A program made the translations under genes and the position numbers. A DNA stretch of 64,000 nt, from contig NC_089242.1 of NCBI RefSeq assembly GCF_000512585.2, positions 3,658,001-3,722,000 of the forward strand, read 5' to 3'. The notes beneath the pieces were generated by a model. It was not told where the DNA came from. It saw only the letters and a program-made list of their open reading frames with translations, and ran no database searches. The DNA is from Kwoniella bestiolae CBS 10118. Lineage: Eukaryota > Basidiomycota > Tremellomycetes > Tremellales > Cryptococcaceae. Below are positions 1-11,361 of this stretch, one piece after another; within the stretch, counting starts at the first letter, position 1, and every line of letters starts with the position of its first letter.

Positions 1-561
1 GATTTGTGGTGTAGCTGAAACCGACGCCGAGGATGAAGCTGGTATGGATATCTGTCTTGGTCTTTTCTTGTTGTTGCTTATTTTGTGACCATCTGAGATC
101 CCTGTGTCATGGGAATGGGGATACATGGACGAGTCATCCTCTTGCGCAGTATGGGTGGGATCGAATGATACATGTGCAGATGATACGGTCGTCGCTCTGA
201 CAGCATGTGGGGAGTAGATCTGATTTTGAGGTAGATCAGGAGGTCGATCAGACATTCTTCGATTCGGCACCTGACCATGTTGATATGTGGAGTGGTAGTG
301 CTCAGGATTGACTTGCCATTGCGGAAAGGAGTTGTGTCTTTGAGGTTGAGGCTGGGGCTCGTATCTTGAGGATGGTGGATACGTCTGATTATGCTGCATT
401 GCTGGATAAGGGTACTGAGGATGTACGGAAGATGGCAGAGGGGTAGGTGGTGGATGTAAGGAAGTCATTGATGGGGAATGGAGGGATAGGGAAGTGCGGA
501 TCATATTGGACTGATTGGCGGGGGAAGATAAGGGGTTAGAGTAGGGATGTGACATGGACAT
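1..561 (-). CDS. N-terminal part of a Pro/Ser/Gln-rich protein (partial)
   Basis: Open from an ATG at 561 to the left edge, 187 codons without a stop, and the stop lies outside the window. The product is low-complexity: rich in Pro, Ser, Gln, His and Tyr, with PPPTPLP and PQPQPQ stretches. Near residue 165 there is a short basic patch (NNKKRPRQ), which could be a nuclear signal. This composition is common in the disordered N-termini of fungal transcription regulators, but no folded domain lies within the window, so no function is assigned. A second in-frame ATG sits two codons downstream (555). The gene is divergent from the zinc-cluster factor at 2556. Coding status is fairly sure; identity is unknown. 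Confidence 0.6.
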   Translation of the reverse strand, partial: MSMSHPYSNPLSSPANQSNMIRTSLSLHSPSMTSLHPPPTPLPSSVHPQYPYPAMQHNQTYPPSSRYEPQPQPQRHNSFPQWQVNPEHYHSTYQHGQVPNRRMSDRPPDLPQNQIYSPHAVRATTVSSAHVSFDPTHTAQEDDSSMYPHSHDTGISDGHKISNNKKRPRQISIPASSSASVSATPQI

Positions 562-2555
562 TGTGCTGAAGGAGATATGAGTATTGATACGCCGGGATAG
601 ATGGATCGTCGAAGATATGGGTGTTGAGTGTTAGAAGCACAAGTGATGTGATGGTGCGGAGAGGGTAATGGTCCAGTCTCAAGGGAGGTCGTGTATCTGT
701 GTGGATTGATGGTGCTTTGTGTATGTGAAGAGTATAGAAGGAAGATGTCTCCGATACCGCCGGATTAAGATCAGATATCGATCAAAGCTGGGTCAAGTAT
801 ACCTTTCTTCAATGAGATGATGGGTGATGGGGAAGGGTGATAGGGCGCAGTGAAAAACCTAAATAGTTGACATGATTTGGATTGATACCTTTCCTCTGAA
901 TAATGATGGTAATGATGATGATGATCTTGATCAATCAATTATATGAGTGAGCTGTCATGGTATGTGATATGGTGATCGTCAATATATGATATATGATATT
1001 GATATCAGATAAAAAGTGGGAAGAGTGAACGGCGACATGGCCGATGATAGTTGGTTTGCTTATATGATAATATGTTTATGAAGATCAGTCACGAGAATGA
1101 ACAAGAGGTTTAGTCATCCAAGCTGAGTAGATGATATCTTACCACGTCAACATGTCAACATGTTTTAGCTTTACTAGTACCAAATGAAATATAAGAGGAA
1201 TGTGCGAGGGACCATGACCACTTTGATCGACGCACAAACCTCGTACCCCCTTTTTTCTCATGTGGTTGATCAACCTCACCCTGTTAAGATGTCAATGCGT
1301 AAACTCAATCCCATCATCTTGGTTCATGTCTCGGATGTATATATGTCATGTCATGCTTGGATGCAATAGTGATATCGATCGACTGGGTCAGGAACAGATG
1401 GATCACCGAGTTGATCTAGTTGACATGAACCATCTTGTGTTAAGGTATGCGTCCGGATCGTCCAATCTCTTCTTGTCTTGGGGTGATGATGGTCGTCAAG
1501 TATCATCGTTGTTGACTTTAGACCACCGACTATTGTCTATTGCTAGCGATCATCAGGTGGGGGAGGTCTACCAGACAGTGCGTTGTGCCAAAGTCGCATG
1601 GGTGGGGGTCTAGTATGATCACTAGCTGATAGAGAGTGAAGTAGGTCGTCTATCGTTCTGGTGTTGAAGTGACTGAGGATAGTTGATCGAAAATACTCTG
1701 ATCCCACAATTGACTTCACTTGCACATACACCGCTGGTCTCTGAATCGAGGTGGAATACTTGATTGCCCTATCCCTATATATCGACTGGCGTATCTCAGC
1801 CCGCTTTCTCTCTCTCTCCCCGCCGCAGCTTCAAGACAGATATTCCTATTGCTCATCTGCTGTCATCTTGTCTCTTCTACTCTCACTTGCAACATCAGTA
1901 CAGATACGCACCACCTTGCTCTGGTGGTGCACCTCTTTCCCTCGGAAAGAGGATTCAGCGGTATACCTTATAATGGTTGTCCACTTTACAAGCATGAGGA
2001 CCGCATGACCGACGGGCATGACTAATTCAGCTCAAGTGTCGACTTGAGTGATTTTTGGGTGAGATTGTTTGCTGGAGCATGAGCAGGAATCAAAGAGAAA
2101 GAACATTCTTTTAGCATCCATCTCTGCTTTTGCTTTCCGCTGTGGCATGGATGTATCGCACAAGAACATCACCTTCCTCTCTATTCAAAGTGCAGTCTTT
2201 GTTGTTGTACCACCAATAACATATCTTATAGTAAGATCCGCCAAGATCCAACACAAATTAGGTTATCTTGCACCTCAACGTGCCGGCGCCGCGAGATCAT
2301 CCATCCTTTTTACTCGTAACGCTTACAAATCATCTCCAATTCTCTACGCTGGTACTCGTACATCGCCTCTCAATCCTTAACCATTATATCATATTCTGCT
2401 CTTATTCCTTACAATTGACCAACCTCCCCTGATATCGAACCCCCTACCCCCAGCAGAGACCACATCATCGTTTCCACTCATACCCTTCCCGAACCAATTT
2501 CAATTTCGATTATCAAGCTTACACAACCCTCACAAGGTCAATCGATCCGCCCAAG
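562..2555. other. Long divergent intergenic region
   Basis: About 2 kb between two divergent genes. It holds AT-rich stretches (TATATGATAT repeats near 970-1010), a CT-rich tract near 1805-1830 and only short, poorly supported open frames (for example 1260-1613 and 2069-2380). Long leaders and promoters of this size are usual for fungal transcription-factor genes. No gene can be supported here. Confidence 0.5.
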
Positions 2556-5500
2556 ATGGATCCGACACCTCCCTATAACGATATCTTAGATGACGAGGCA
2601 TTAGCACCGCTCAAGAGGAATCATGCATGTTTGCAATGTAAGAAGAGGAAAGTGAAGTGTGATGCTGTAAGTATACTCATTTCTTCCTCCATGTCCAGCA
2701 ACACGTAGGAAAGCAGATAGCTCACCTATCAATTAATCGTACCTTTAGACAAAACCAAGTTGTTCACCGTGTCTACGTTCCCATGCTCACGCTGTTCGTT
2801 CGGCACATCGAAATGGAACTTCACCCCCCGTCTTGACATGTACCTACACCGAAGGAGACTCGCCCGAACCTGGACCTGCTGAGGAAGGCAAATCAAAGAA
2901 GAAGAAGTCGATTGGCGGAGGGAGTAGTTCGAGTACCACTGCCCCTCATGTAGGCGTGAAGAGACACCAGGTCTCCCAGGGAAAGAGGGATACACCAGAT
3001 GAAGAGAAGGATGCTCTGAAAGCTAGAATCGGTACGTTGTCATCCTCACCAATCTAATCTCTCATGGTAGTAGTCTGACTTGCTATTTGATCAGCCGAAC
3101 TCGAAGCTAGACTGGCAGGTCTCACACCCCCAAGTTCACATTCCAATGTCGAACCCTCACTACCCATCACCAGTATCAACCCCTACTCCACCAATGACAT
3201 GCCATTCTCATCTACGTTCCCTCAATTGTCGAGCTCGACGTCGTCTACATCCCGTCAGGATGGTGCGCGAGTTGACCCGATACTAGAAGAAATTGGAACA
3301 TCCTATACTATACCTATCGTAGGAATGAGCGACACCAACACTGTGCCGCTTCCCGAACCTATAGGAGGGTTTGGCGGATTGGACGACTTCTTCATCGTAC
3401 CCAAGGATTGGCCAAAAGGTCTACCTTTACCATGTGAGTGGGCTTGATCATATTGTTTATTGGATAAATTGCTGTATCCTTGCTTACAGTCGCCCATCTG
3501 ACAGTCCTGCTCGAACATCTCGTCGAAACATTCTTCAACTACGTACCTCAAACGCCGAGGATGTTACATCGAGCGACGCTATTAGCAAGAATTAAATTAC
3601 CACCTTCATCCCCCGATTTCCCTTTCCCAGGTTTATTACATGCTATCTGCGCTTCAGCTGCGACTTACACCGCATGGGTCAATAATCTCGCTCCTCATTT
3701 ACTTGAAGAATCCGTCCAACGACACCTCGCCTTAGGTTTCGATCTCGACACGATCGAAGATTTCGGTCTCGCTCAGGCTCATCTGGGCAGTAAGGCTGTG
3801 GATCTGACTACATCAATTTGTATAATGGGTAGCGGACCGTTGATCTTCCAACTGGCTCAGACCTGTGTAAGTACTGACACACTACGAAACACTCATTCTG
3901 CTGAGCTGATTGGTAATATGTCAAATGCAGATACTACTAGGAGACGTCTACTTCCAAAAAGGTTTCCCCATGAAAGGATGGATGATAGGTGGCCAACCTT
4001 CTCGACTCCTGTCAGTCCTTGAACTATGTAATCGCCAACCTAGAACCAACACCTACAAGGAGCCTTTGTTGGCACCGCCCGAAACCGACAAGGAGCGTGA
4101 AGAAAGATTGATCACGACATGGATGGCATTCGTCGTAGATGCCGGTTTCACCATGAATAGCAATTGGGCTCCGTCAATGTCGTTGAGTGAGACGAGGTGT
4201 AATTTCCCCACGAGCGCGCAAGAGTGGAATAAGGTAAGGCTTCTTCGAAGCAGAAGCACTCCACCGAAGAAGGATGCTGATATGACAAAACCTGGACTCA
4301 GTTGGACGGAATGATCAAGAACCCTCAACATGCTAGTTCTTTGGATCTGTACTATTCGTGAGTCGAATAGCTCAGTATTCTTTTCATACATTCATGGTCA
4401 ATTCGTGATACTAATCGATGGATGTTATATAGTCATCCCATCGAAGACTCATTCGTCTTCGTCGCTAAAGGTAGTACCCTCATGTCACAAGTGGGACTGT
4501 AAGTGCATTTCGTCATCTTAAATCATCAATCTGGATCTGAACGTTGTCGCTGATGGGTATGTCTGGGATCTTATAGATGGCTGAGGAATTGGCAACAAAG
4601 AGAAAAAATACCGGATGACGAATTAACTGGATCTTCGATGGATTCCTTCAAGTTACTCAATCACAGTATTGAAGCTTTCAGGTGCGCTCCGATTGTTCCT
4701 CTCTCACGCGTTTCGGTTCTGTAGCTGACTCATTGACTTTACAAACAATAGTACGAGTCTACCTGCATCCCTGAAAAACATATGTCGACACCTCGACACT
4801 CAGACTCAGACAATGTCATTCGACGCTAATCTCCTTTCGATCCATCTTATACCGAATATCGCTGTTTGCCTATTGCACGAACCATTCATACAATGGGTAC
4901 CGTACGATCCGTCCACTATGGTTGTGCAACGAGCATATGATACGATCATGGCTGTTCTTCACTTGATACCGAGTAATTTGGATATCACCCTGGTCTTGAC
5001 ACCTTTCTTGGCGCTGTGAGTGCTGCATCAACTTACCCCGACTAAAGTGTCACGCTGATTTATGGTCTGTTCTGGCGTGATGTTTTAGGTCGTTGTACAC
5101 TGTCGGAAGGTTCATTTCAGAATTCATCAAACATGCCGAATCGGCTGGACATGCCCAGACCGCTCTGAGGTATCGAGCCGATCTGACGACCTTGATCAAT
5201 AGTGAGTCATATCTTCACATCTTTGAAAGACTCATTGACAGATGCTTATGACCCGTTCACTTAGTCTTCGAGAGGTACGGTCAAAGACATCCACTGGGAA
5301 ATGCGATGGTTCACTTCCTCGAGAACTACATGCAAGCCTCGGCGAACAACCAACCATTACCAACGGATCAATGCAGATTCAATGGTAAAAAGATTGAGAA
5401 GATCGAATACCTGAACACCAACTCGCCCGACGAGAATATCGAGACAATCTACAACAACAAGCTGAACCTTCATGCTGAGATCTCCTCGAATCTCCCCGGC

Positions 5501-6109
5501 GCCATCGTAGATGGGAAGATGCAATTTGGCGTTGGCTTTGAGAATACTTCGGTTGGAAGATCCAATTCTACGACTAGCGGGATAAGTCCTAATACTATGA
5601 TGTCGGGGATGTCGAATCAGCCCACACCGGAGAGTATAGGGAGTATGAATTTTAGTAATTGCGGTTCCGGTTCGGGGTCTGGTCCGGGGGAAAATATGAA
5701 TGGAGGATGTTCATTGGATTTCGATATCAGTGGATCTGCTTCTGCTTCTGGTTCGGGTTCGGGAAGTGTGAGTGGAACTGGGAATATCCAACAGCAGCAG
5801 CAACAACAGCATAATGGAATATCAATTTCGGATCTGACCAACTCCACTTCCAACTCCACCTCTAATTGGACTCAAAACGCCGGTAATGGTGCCGGTGAGA
5901 AAGAAAACTTCACAAATTGGGATAAATCGTTTCGCGCCAGACCTCAACTCCAACCTGGCGCTCAATTACCTATGATGACCTTCTTGGGCAATTTGGGGAC
6001 GGAAGATACGATCCAGCCTTTACCTATACCTGTTCCGCTGGGTGGTGATTCTGGAGCATATGTGGATTGGAAAGATGGGCCATTTAGGATTCCTGGGATG
6101 AAGGATTAA
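2556..6109 (+). CDS. Zn(2)Cys(6) fungal-type transcription factor
   Basis: Predicted nuclear DNA-binding regulator of 953 residues in 11 exons: 2556-2666, 2749-3031, 3095-3433, 3490-3866, 3931-4233, 4302-4357, 4433-4498, 4577-4681, 4752-5015, 5089-5201, 5265-6109. All joins keep phase. The N-terminus carries a binuclear zinc cluster with Cys at 25, 28, 35, 42, 45 and 68, followed by a Lys-rich linker. Residues of about 240-650 have the look of the fungal-specific transcription factor (middle homology) domain, including a FPGLLHAICASAA segment and a WxxGGQPSRLL segment. The C-terminal ~250 residues are disordered, with Gly-Ser runs and a poly-Gln near 5795-5810. The last zinc-cluster spacing (22 residues) is longer than the usual 6-9. 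Target genes cannot be inferred. Confidence 0.88.
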
Positions 6110-6979
6110 TTGGAGGATGTGATTGTTGTATATTTGGTATCGTGTAGGAATTCTCGAGTGTTATGAACCTCTCAGCCGCCTAGTTCTTCGCATTTCGATG
6201 GAATGGAATGGATTGGATTGATATTCCCGTTCCATGTAGATAGACTGTCTTTGTTCTCACTTTTCATAGTATCTGAATATGTTGGGTGGACTGGGGATGA
6301 GGTGTATAGAGTGTAATTGACGTTGTTTTGATGTATTTACGATCTGGTACAATCTATTGGTTGGGCTGTGACATAGCAGTTTGTGGAAGAGTAATGTATA
6401 GCTTTATGAAAGATGGAATGTAGTGAGCCATAATCAATAAAAACCAATATACTCTTTCAGTGACCGGCGGTCAAGTTTGTAACACCACACGTACGAGCCC
6501 CAGTATCTACGTATCTAATCTATCAATATAAAAAAGAATAAGCTTCGGTGTCCGAGGTCTAGCACATCTATGCAAACACGCTGTCTTATGGATGTGTTCG
6601 ATTGCGGTGCAGTTGAGGATACTTTCCTTGTGTGATGCTTCAGTGGTACGTCCCGGAAAATGCGGAGTGCACGGAGTGTCAGTACGAGAAATGGGAGAAG
6701 AGAAGCCAAGTCGGTATTCGCACGGCTGATCAATCGGTGGGTTGTGATTGCAGGTCGGTGTTCGGTGAAGCTTTGTAAACCAACTCAACTCAACCAGCAT
6801 GAGCCTTTGGTCGGTCCGTTTTCGTCTCTCTCTCTCGTCCATCCCATATGGCGAGATTCTGGGGATATAAAAGGAATAATATAATTAATCTATTCTATGT
6901 ATCAAGTCCATACAATCAAACAGGCTTTCTACGACCAACTTCCGAGCAAAGTGAAAAGTGAAAAGTAAAAAGCGAAAAG
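6110..6979. other. Intergenic region with TATA box
   Basis: Holds the 3' end of the zinc-cluster gene and the promoter of the next gene. A TATAAAAG element lies at 6866-6873, 107 bp before the ATG at 6980. The overlapping open frames at 6507-6884 on both strands look accidental. Confidence 0.5.
6866..6873 (+). promoter_or_regulatory. TATA box of the SnoaL-like gene at 6980
   Basis: A TATAAAAG sequence 107 bp upstream of the start codon. Several array paralogues also have TATA-like sequences 70-110 bp upstream of their ATGs, suggesting TATA-dependent, regulated promoters across the family. Confidence 0.5.
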
Positions 6980-7850
6980 ATGACGTTGACCAGAACATAC
7001 GTTCAAGAAATCTTCCAACCCCTCTCTCAACCCGATTGGATGAAGTTCTTGGAGATGGTGGAGGACGAGGTGGTTTGGAGGTTTTGTAATTGGGAGGTTG
7101 AGTCTATGGCGTTATCTGGAGAGTATGTAGGGGTGAGTGTTGGGATTGGGGTATTGCGCTGTGGGGGAACGTGAGGAGAGAGGGAGAGAGGGAGAGAGGG
7201 AGAGAGGGAGAGAGGGAGAGAGGGAGAGAGGGAGAGAGGGAGAGAGGGAGAGAGGGAGAGAGGGAGAGTGGGAGAGTGGGAGAGAGGGAGAGAGGAGAGA
7301 GGAGAGAGGGAGAGAGGGAGAGAGGGAGAGAGAGAGAGGGGGAGATGGTGGTGACGGGGCAAGGGGAGACCGGGGCAGATAGGGGAAGAGGGGGGGGGGG
7401 AGGGGACCACGAGAGGGGAGAAGGAGAGGGACAGTGCAGAGTGATGCAAGCCACATCATACTAACGTCCGGGTATCTGGTCTGGTAGAAACAAGCCTTCT
7501 TGAAAGGCGCCTCTCAAGTATTCGGGGCATTTGCTGCTCCCATCCCATTGGTAATCCAACGAATCACCATTTCCTTAGACGAGAATATAGCTATAGTTGA
7601 ATTCAGAGGTGAAGGAAGAGGATCGAAAGATAATAGGGAATTTATCAATTTGTATGTTTCCACTTTCTTTCCTTCCTTCCTTCCTTCCATCTTTCATTCT
7701 TCCTGCCAGAATACAAGAGCAATGGCTGAAAAGACTTTTAGCTTCTGTTATGTCTGCGAGTTCTCCGATGCGGAACAACCGAAGATCAAAGTTGTTACGG
7801 AGTATACGGATTCAGCTTTGACTAAGCAATTCATGAATAATAATTTGTAG
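6980..7850 (+). CDS. Small SnoaL/NTF2-like protein, dispersed paralogue
   Basis: Predicted 141-residue protein in three exons (6980-7132, 7488-7651, 7742-7850). It is a paralogue of the array at 45.5-51.8 kb: exon 1 is again 153 nt, the intron positions and phases match, and the C-terminus shares the EYTDSAL pattern. The third-exon acceptor was chosen by alignment to the paralogues, giving a CYVCEF segment. A KI-x(4)-Y-x-DSA ending, alternating beta-strand pattern and length near 140 fit the SnoaL-like NTF2 fold (small alpha+beta cone, used by isomerases, hydratases and ligand binders), but this is inference and no catalytic residue is identified. The first intron is unusually long (355 nt) because of a GA repeat. 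Closest by eye to the array member at 50117. Confidence 0.75.
7168..7345 (+). repeat. GGGAGAGA polypurine minisatellite inside an intron
   Basis: About 20 imperfect copies of an 8-nt GGGAGAGA unit make a nearly pure purine tract within intron 1 of the SnoaL-like gene. It produces long meaningless open frames on both strands. Such mirror-symmetric polypurine runs can slip in replication and can form triplex DNA. Confidence 0.9.
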
Positions 7851-8156
7851 AGCTTAGAGTATGGATCATCGATTCTTTGGTGTGTATACTAGTTTGACAA
7901 TGTCTTGCTTGGAGGCGGTGAAAGATAAGGATTGTTATCAGTAGGCCAATATAATTTCAGTCAGCGTCTGAAGGTTTACGGAGACGCATATCTCGGTGAG
8001 AACCTATTTGAGGGTGGAATCAGGTTTTTCCCACCACTCAGCTTGCGCATCAGTTTCCATGAGCACATCAGCATCAGTTACGGATACATGGTTTCATCGG
8101 ATCAATCTATATTACAACACTTCTCTCACACTGCTCTACATTCCCTCTTGGTTTGT
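7851..8156. other. Convergent 3' spacer
   Basis: About 300 bp shared by the 3' ends of the SnoaL-like gene and ULA1. Nothing else is seen. Confidence 0.5.
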
Positions 8157-10762
8157 TCAGAACTTGAATTTCGCCGACTCGCTCTTCACCAGATTGACGA
8201 TAACGGTATTGTCCAGAGGTGTATATTGGTTCGTGACTAGTTTGATGGCTTCTTGAGCCACCACTCCACCTAGGAATGCAGCTGTTGTAGGCAAAGTACC
8301 GAAGCCGCCTCGAGTTCTGTGCACAACACATGAGTCAGCTATTATCAAGGCGATGTGAGGACACGATTGGGTTATGGAGAAATGCAATATACACTTACAC
8401 TTCGGCAATACATTCCACAAAGATATCATCTACCTCTTCCAGGTTCTTCTTGCCCAAAATCCCCTTCAATATCTCTTCGACCTCTCGATTGTCCTCTGAC
8501 ATATCTTGCTGTGCTTTCGCACCAGGCCATCGCTTGTGAGCGATGAAGAATTGCTCGGAGGCTAAAAGGGCGAGATGCATCGCGAAACATGTTGTAGACC
8601 CATCGTATTCATCGTATTGATATTCCTCTAAGATATCAGATTGATCGGACCAAGTGAGTATGTTTTACGATCCTTGTGAAGAGAAGCTGCAACCTACTGA
8701 TTTGTTCAGTTATCAGGCCCTTCCCCTCTTTGCTTGCCCTCAATGGGGTGCCTTTGATAATCCCCACTCCGCCGACGTTCTTCACGAACCCTTCCACCTC
8801 TTCATCTGGTATCGTACCGTCTTCTAGATCGATATTACCAAGTACCTCGGACAGCAATTGCTTGAATCGAGCTAAATCAGTTTGATATTCCTTTTTGTAG
8901 AGGTTTTGGAGATGTACATATGACGTGGTGGATGAGTGCATATCTGGTAGAGAAGGGGATGTTGGAGGTAAGTGAGGCGCAATGGAAGTGAAGAGAGAGA
9001 GAGTGTGCAGGAGAATTTGTAGATTCTTCGACTGCACACCAAAAGGTAAGCTACATCTGCGCTGAAACATGTTAGGAGAGTAGCTCACGCTCGAAGAGAT
9101 GTTCTTCACGCTCTCATCTTCTAATAACTGTTTGATCTCCCACGGAACCTGTTCGATGGATATGAGCACCGACTTCATTTCATATCAAATTGACAGAACC
9201 AAATGTGCCATTTTTATCTACTCACCTCAGATTTGCTCCAGACTCTATAGGCCTGAGCCAAAGCTTCCTCATAGTTTTCCTCATCTCCTTTCATCATATC
9301 CTCTTTAATTGATTTTTTGAACCTCGCCTTCTCTTCGCTCGTTCCAGGCAGTTTACCACCGCGCTACGTCTGAAATAAGCCAACGAGACGGGACAGTCGA
9401 GTGACAAAGCTCACCGATTCTTTCCATAAACTGGCTGCTCTGACCAACAGCACTACCCAGGGGATATGTGAATGCTCCATACTATCCATAGTGGAGAGAT
9501 CGAGCGACCTAGCATGCTCTTCGAGAGATGGAAAAGGCTCGTCAAGTCGCAGGGTATGGGTCGTGTCGGGATGGGTGTCGACGACTGAGCTTGATAATCA
9601 GCTTGAATGCGCTTTCCTCTAACCCCCTGACCCTACGGCAGGCAAGACTTACCGCTATGTTCTCTCAGCTGGATTTCCACTCTGCCAATAAATCCTGAAT
9701 TTCTGATGGCGATTAAAGGGATATCAGGCCCGCCAACGCTGGCAGATGCTATGAACGATGTCAGCTGATTCCAGGTCGAAGTGAGTTGGTTGAATTCTAA
9801 CTTACTGTCCCAGAGTAGATCTGCTAACTGGAGTTCGAAAGCAGGTTCGATATTGGAAGCGAGGATGAGAGTAAAGGAGGTGAAGAATTCGGGTTCGGAG
9901 ACTAAAAGAGATGAGAGCTCCTATGAGTGGACATACAAGTTAGAATCATTCGCACCGAAAGTGCTCGAAAATTGAACTTGCCTCAACTCGAGGAGATCCA
10001 TCAACAGCAGGATTGAGTTCTTTCAAGTACCTATAACACAGTGTGAGCTCTTGAATGCCGGTTATGTGGTAAGACGACGAGTGTGTAGCTTACTTGACAC
10101 TTTGTTCAGCTATTGGAGATCCAACAGAGTCAGGATGAAGGAAGAAATTGGTAGCTACATCCTGTGAGGTAGTGAGGTGAGGTGAAAGGATGGTGAAGTG
10201 GGATATCCCTGATGAGTGGGAACAGAGATACGTGGTCAGCATACTCATTGAGCAACCGATATCTGCATGATAGCTTACCTGGGAGTACGAGGTTCTTCAA
10301 TGCTTGACATCCTGTAGCGTCACAACCTACAAGTAAAACTCGAGCTGATTCTAGGGATCGTTGACCTGCTGAAGCCCAGAGTCTGTGCGCGGGTTAGTAA
10401 GCGTATGTACAAGATCATGCAGCATGTATGTTCATACTCCTCGGGTGGAGAGGCAGGAGGAGTATTTGGGACATCAGAAGGGAGATCATACCCACCTCAG
10501 TTGCCTATCGTATCGTCTGGTCTTAGCGTCAGGTCGGTATCTACCATATCGTCAGATCAGCTTAGAAGCCCTCCTTACCACCACATTCCGATGCGTGGCA
10601 GGAGGTTGACACGCCTCCCCATTCCTGCTGGTCTACAAGTACTCACGAGGGTATCTCGGCAGTTCCAGTGGTAGCATGAGTCACATCGATAGAATCGTCC
10701 ATCTTTGTGATCTTCGTCGGCCTTCTCTCTTGATCTGAACCAGAAGGAGGGGAAGAAGGCAT
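8157..10762 (-). CDS. ULA1: NEDD8-activating enzyme E1 regulatory subunit (ULA1/APP-BP1/NAE1)
   Basis: Regulatory half of the heterodimeric E1 that adenylates Rub1/NEDD8 for transfer to cullins; it pairs with Uba3. 568 residues in 13 exons on the minus strand: 10762-10647, 10516-10496, 10382-10279, 10208-10094, 10030-9982, 9920-9806, 9748-9653, 9584-9415, 9363-9226, 9148-9089, 9031-8698, 8627-8399, 8316-8157. After a ~39-residue leader comes RYDRQLRLW, then the Rossmann-like VLLVGCDATGCQALKNLVLPG, an NFFL segment, an HSHIPW motif and the conserved C-terminal AAFLGGVVAQEAIKL. Like other ULA1 proteins it has no catalytic Cys domain of its own. The intron after 9982 is GC-AG (donor AG|GCAAGT). 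The 21-nt second exon encodes RYDRQLR. Confidence 0.95.
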
Positions 10763-11361
10763 GGGGTTGTTGAGTGATGCGACTACCCGATAATCACGAG
10801 GTGCAGGCTGAGCTGAATCAATTCAGTTTTCTGTAGGGAGTGAGAGTCGAGAGGATGTAGCTGCTATGCTGATGATGTTTCTTTGTCAAGCAAAGCTATA
10901 TCTAACAAGGAAGGAAGGAGGAAGGAAGAGAAGAATGGTATATATATTTTGATTAATGTCTAATCAACACTACCTCCACTCTCGCACACCCAAAGTCAAA
11001 ATCGCGTAAACCCATTCTGTGGTCTTATCCATCTTCCTTCTTCACTCCATCTCACTTGCAAGTGCATATCATAACTACAAGTCATTAGCAGAAGGTCAAG
11101 ATCGACATCACAAGACCGTAAATTACAGGACAAGGAGGTTTGCATGGTGAAAGACCCAGTCATACACTGTCTTACTCCGGTTCCCTTCCCATCTCCCCTA
11201 TCCAGATCAGTATGATTCGACAATAGGTGGATGAAACAAGCGTGAGTTGGACGTCTCATCGTTCTTCAAGTTACTCTCAGATCTTTGTCTCACTCGCCAT
11301 CACCATCTTTAGCCCGTACGTTGCAGTCGGTCTCCATCATAGTCTCCTCACTTTATGAACG
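10763..11361. other. Bidirectional promoter region
   Basis: About 600 bp between divergent ULA1 and the ATRIP-like gene. It contains a GGAAGGA-rich purine stretch near 10908-10935 and a short upstream ATG at 11355 that overlaps the downstream start. No gene is seen. Confidence 0.5.

Noticed and set aside
7027..7464. Long Ser/Leu/Pro-rich and Arg/Glu/Gly-rich frames on both strands
   Set aside because: They are translations of the GGGAGAGA repeat inside an intron.
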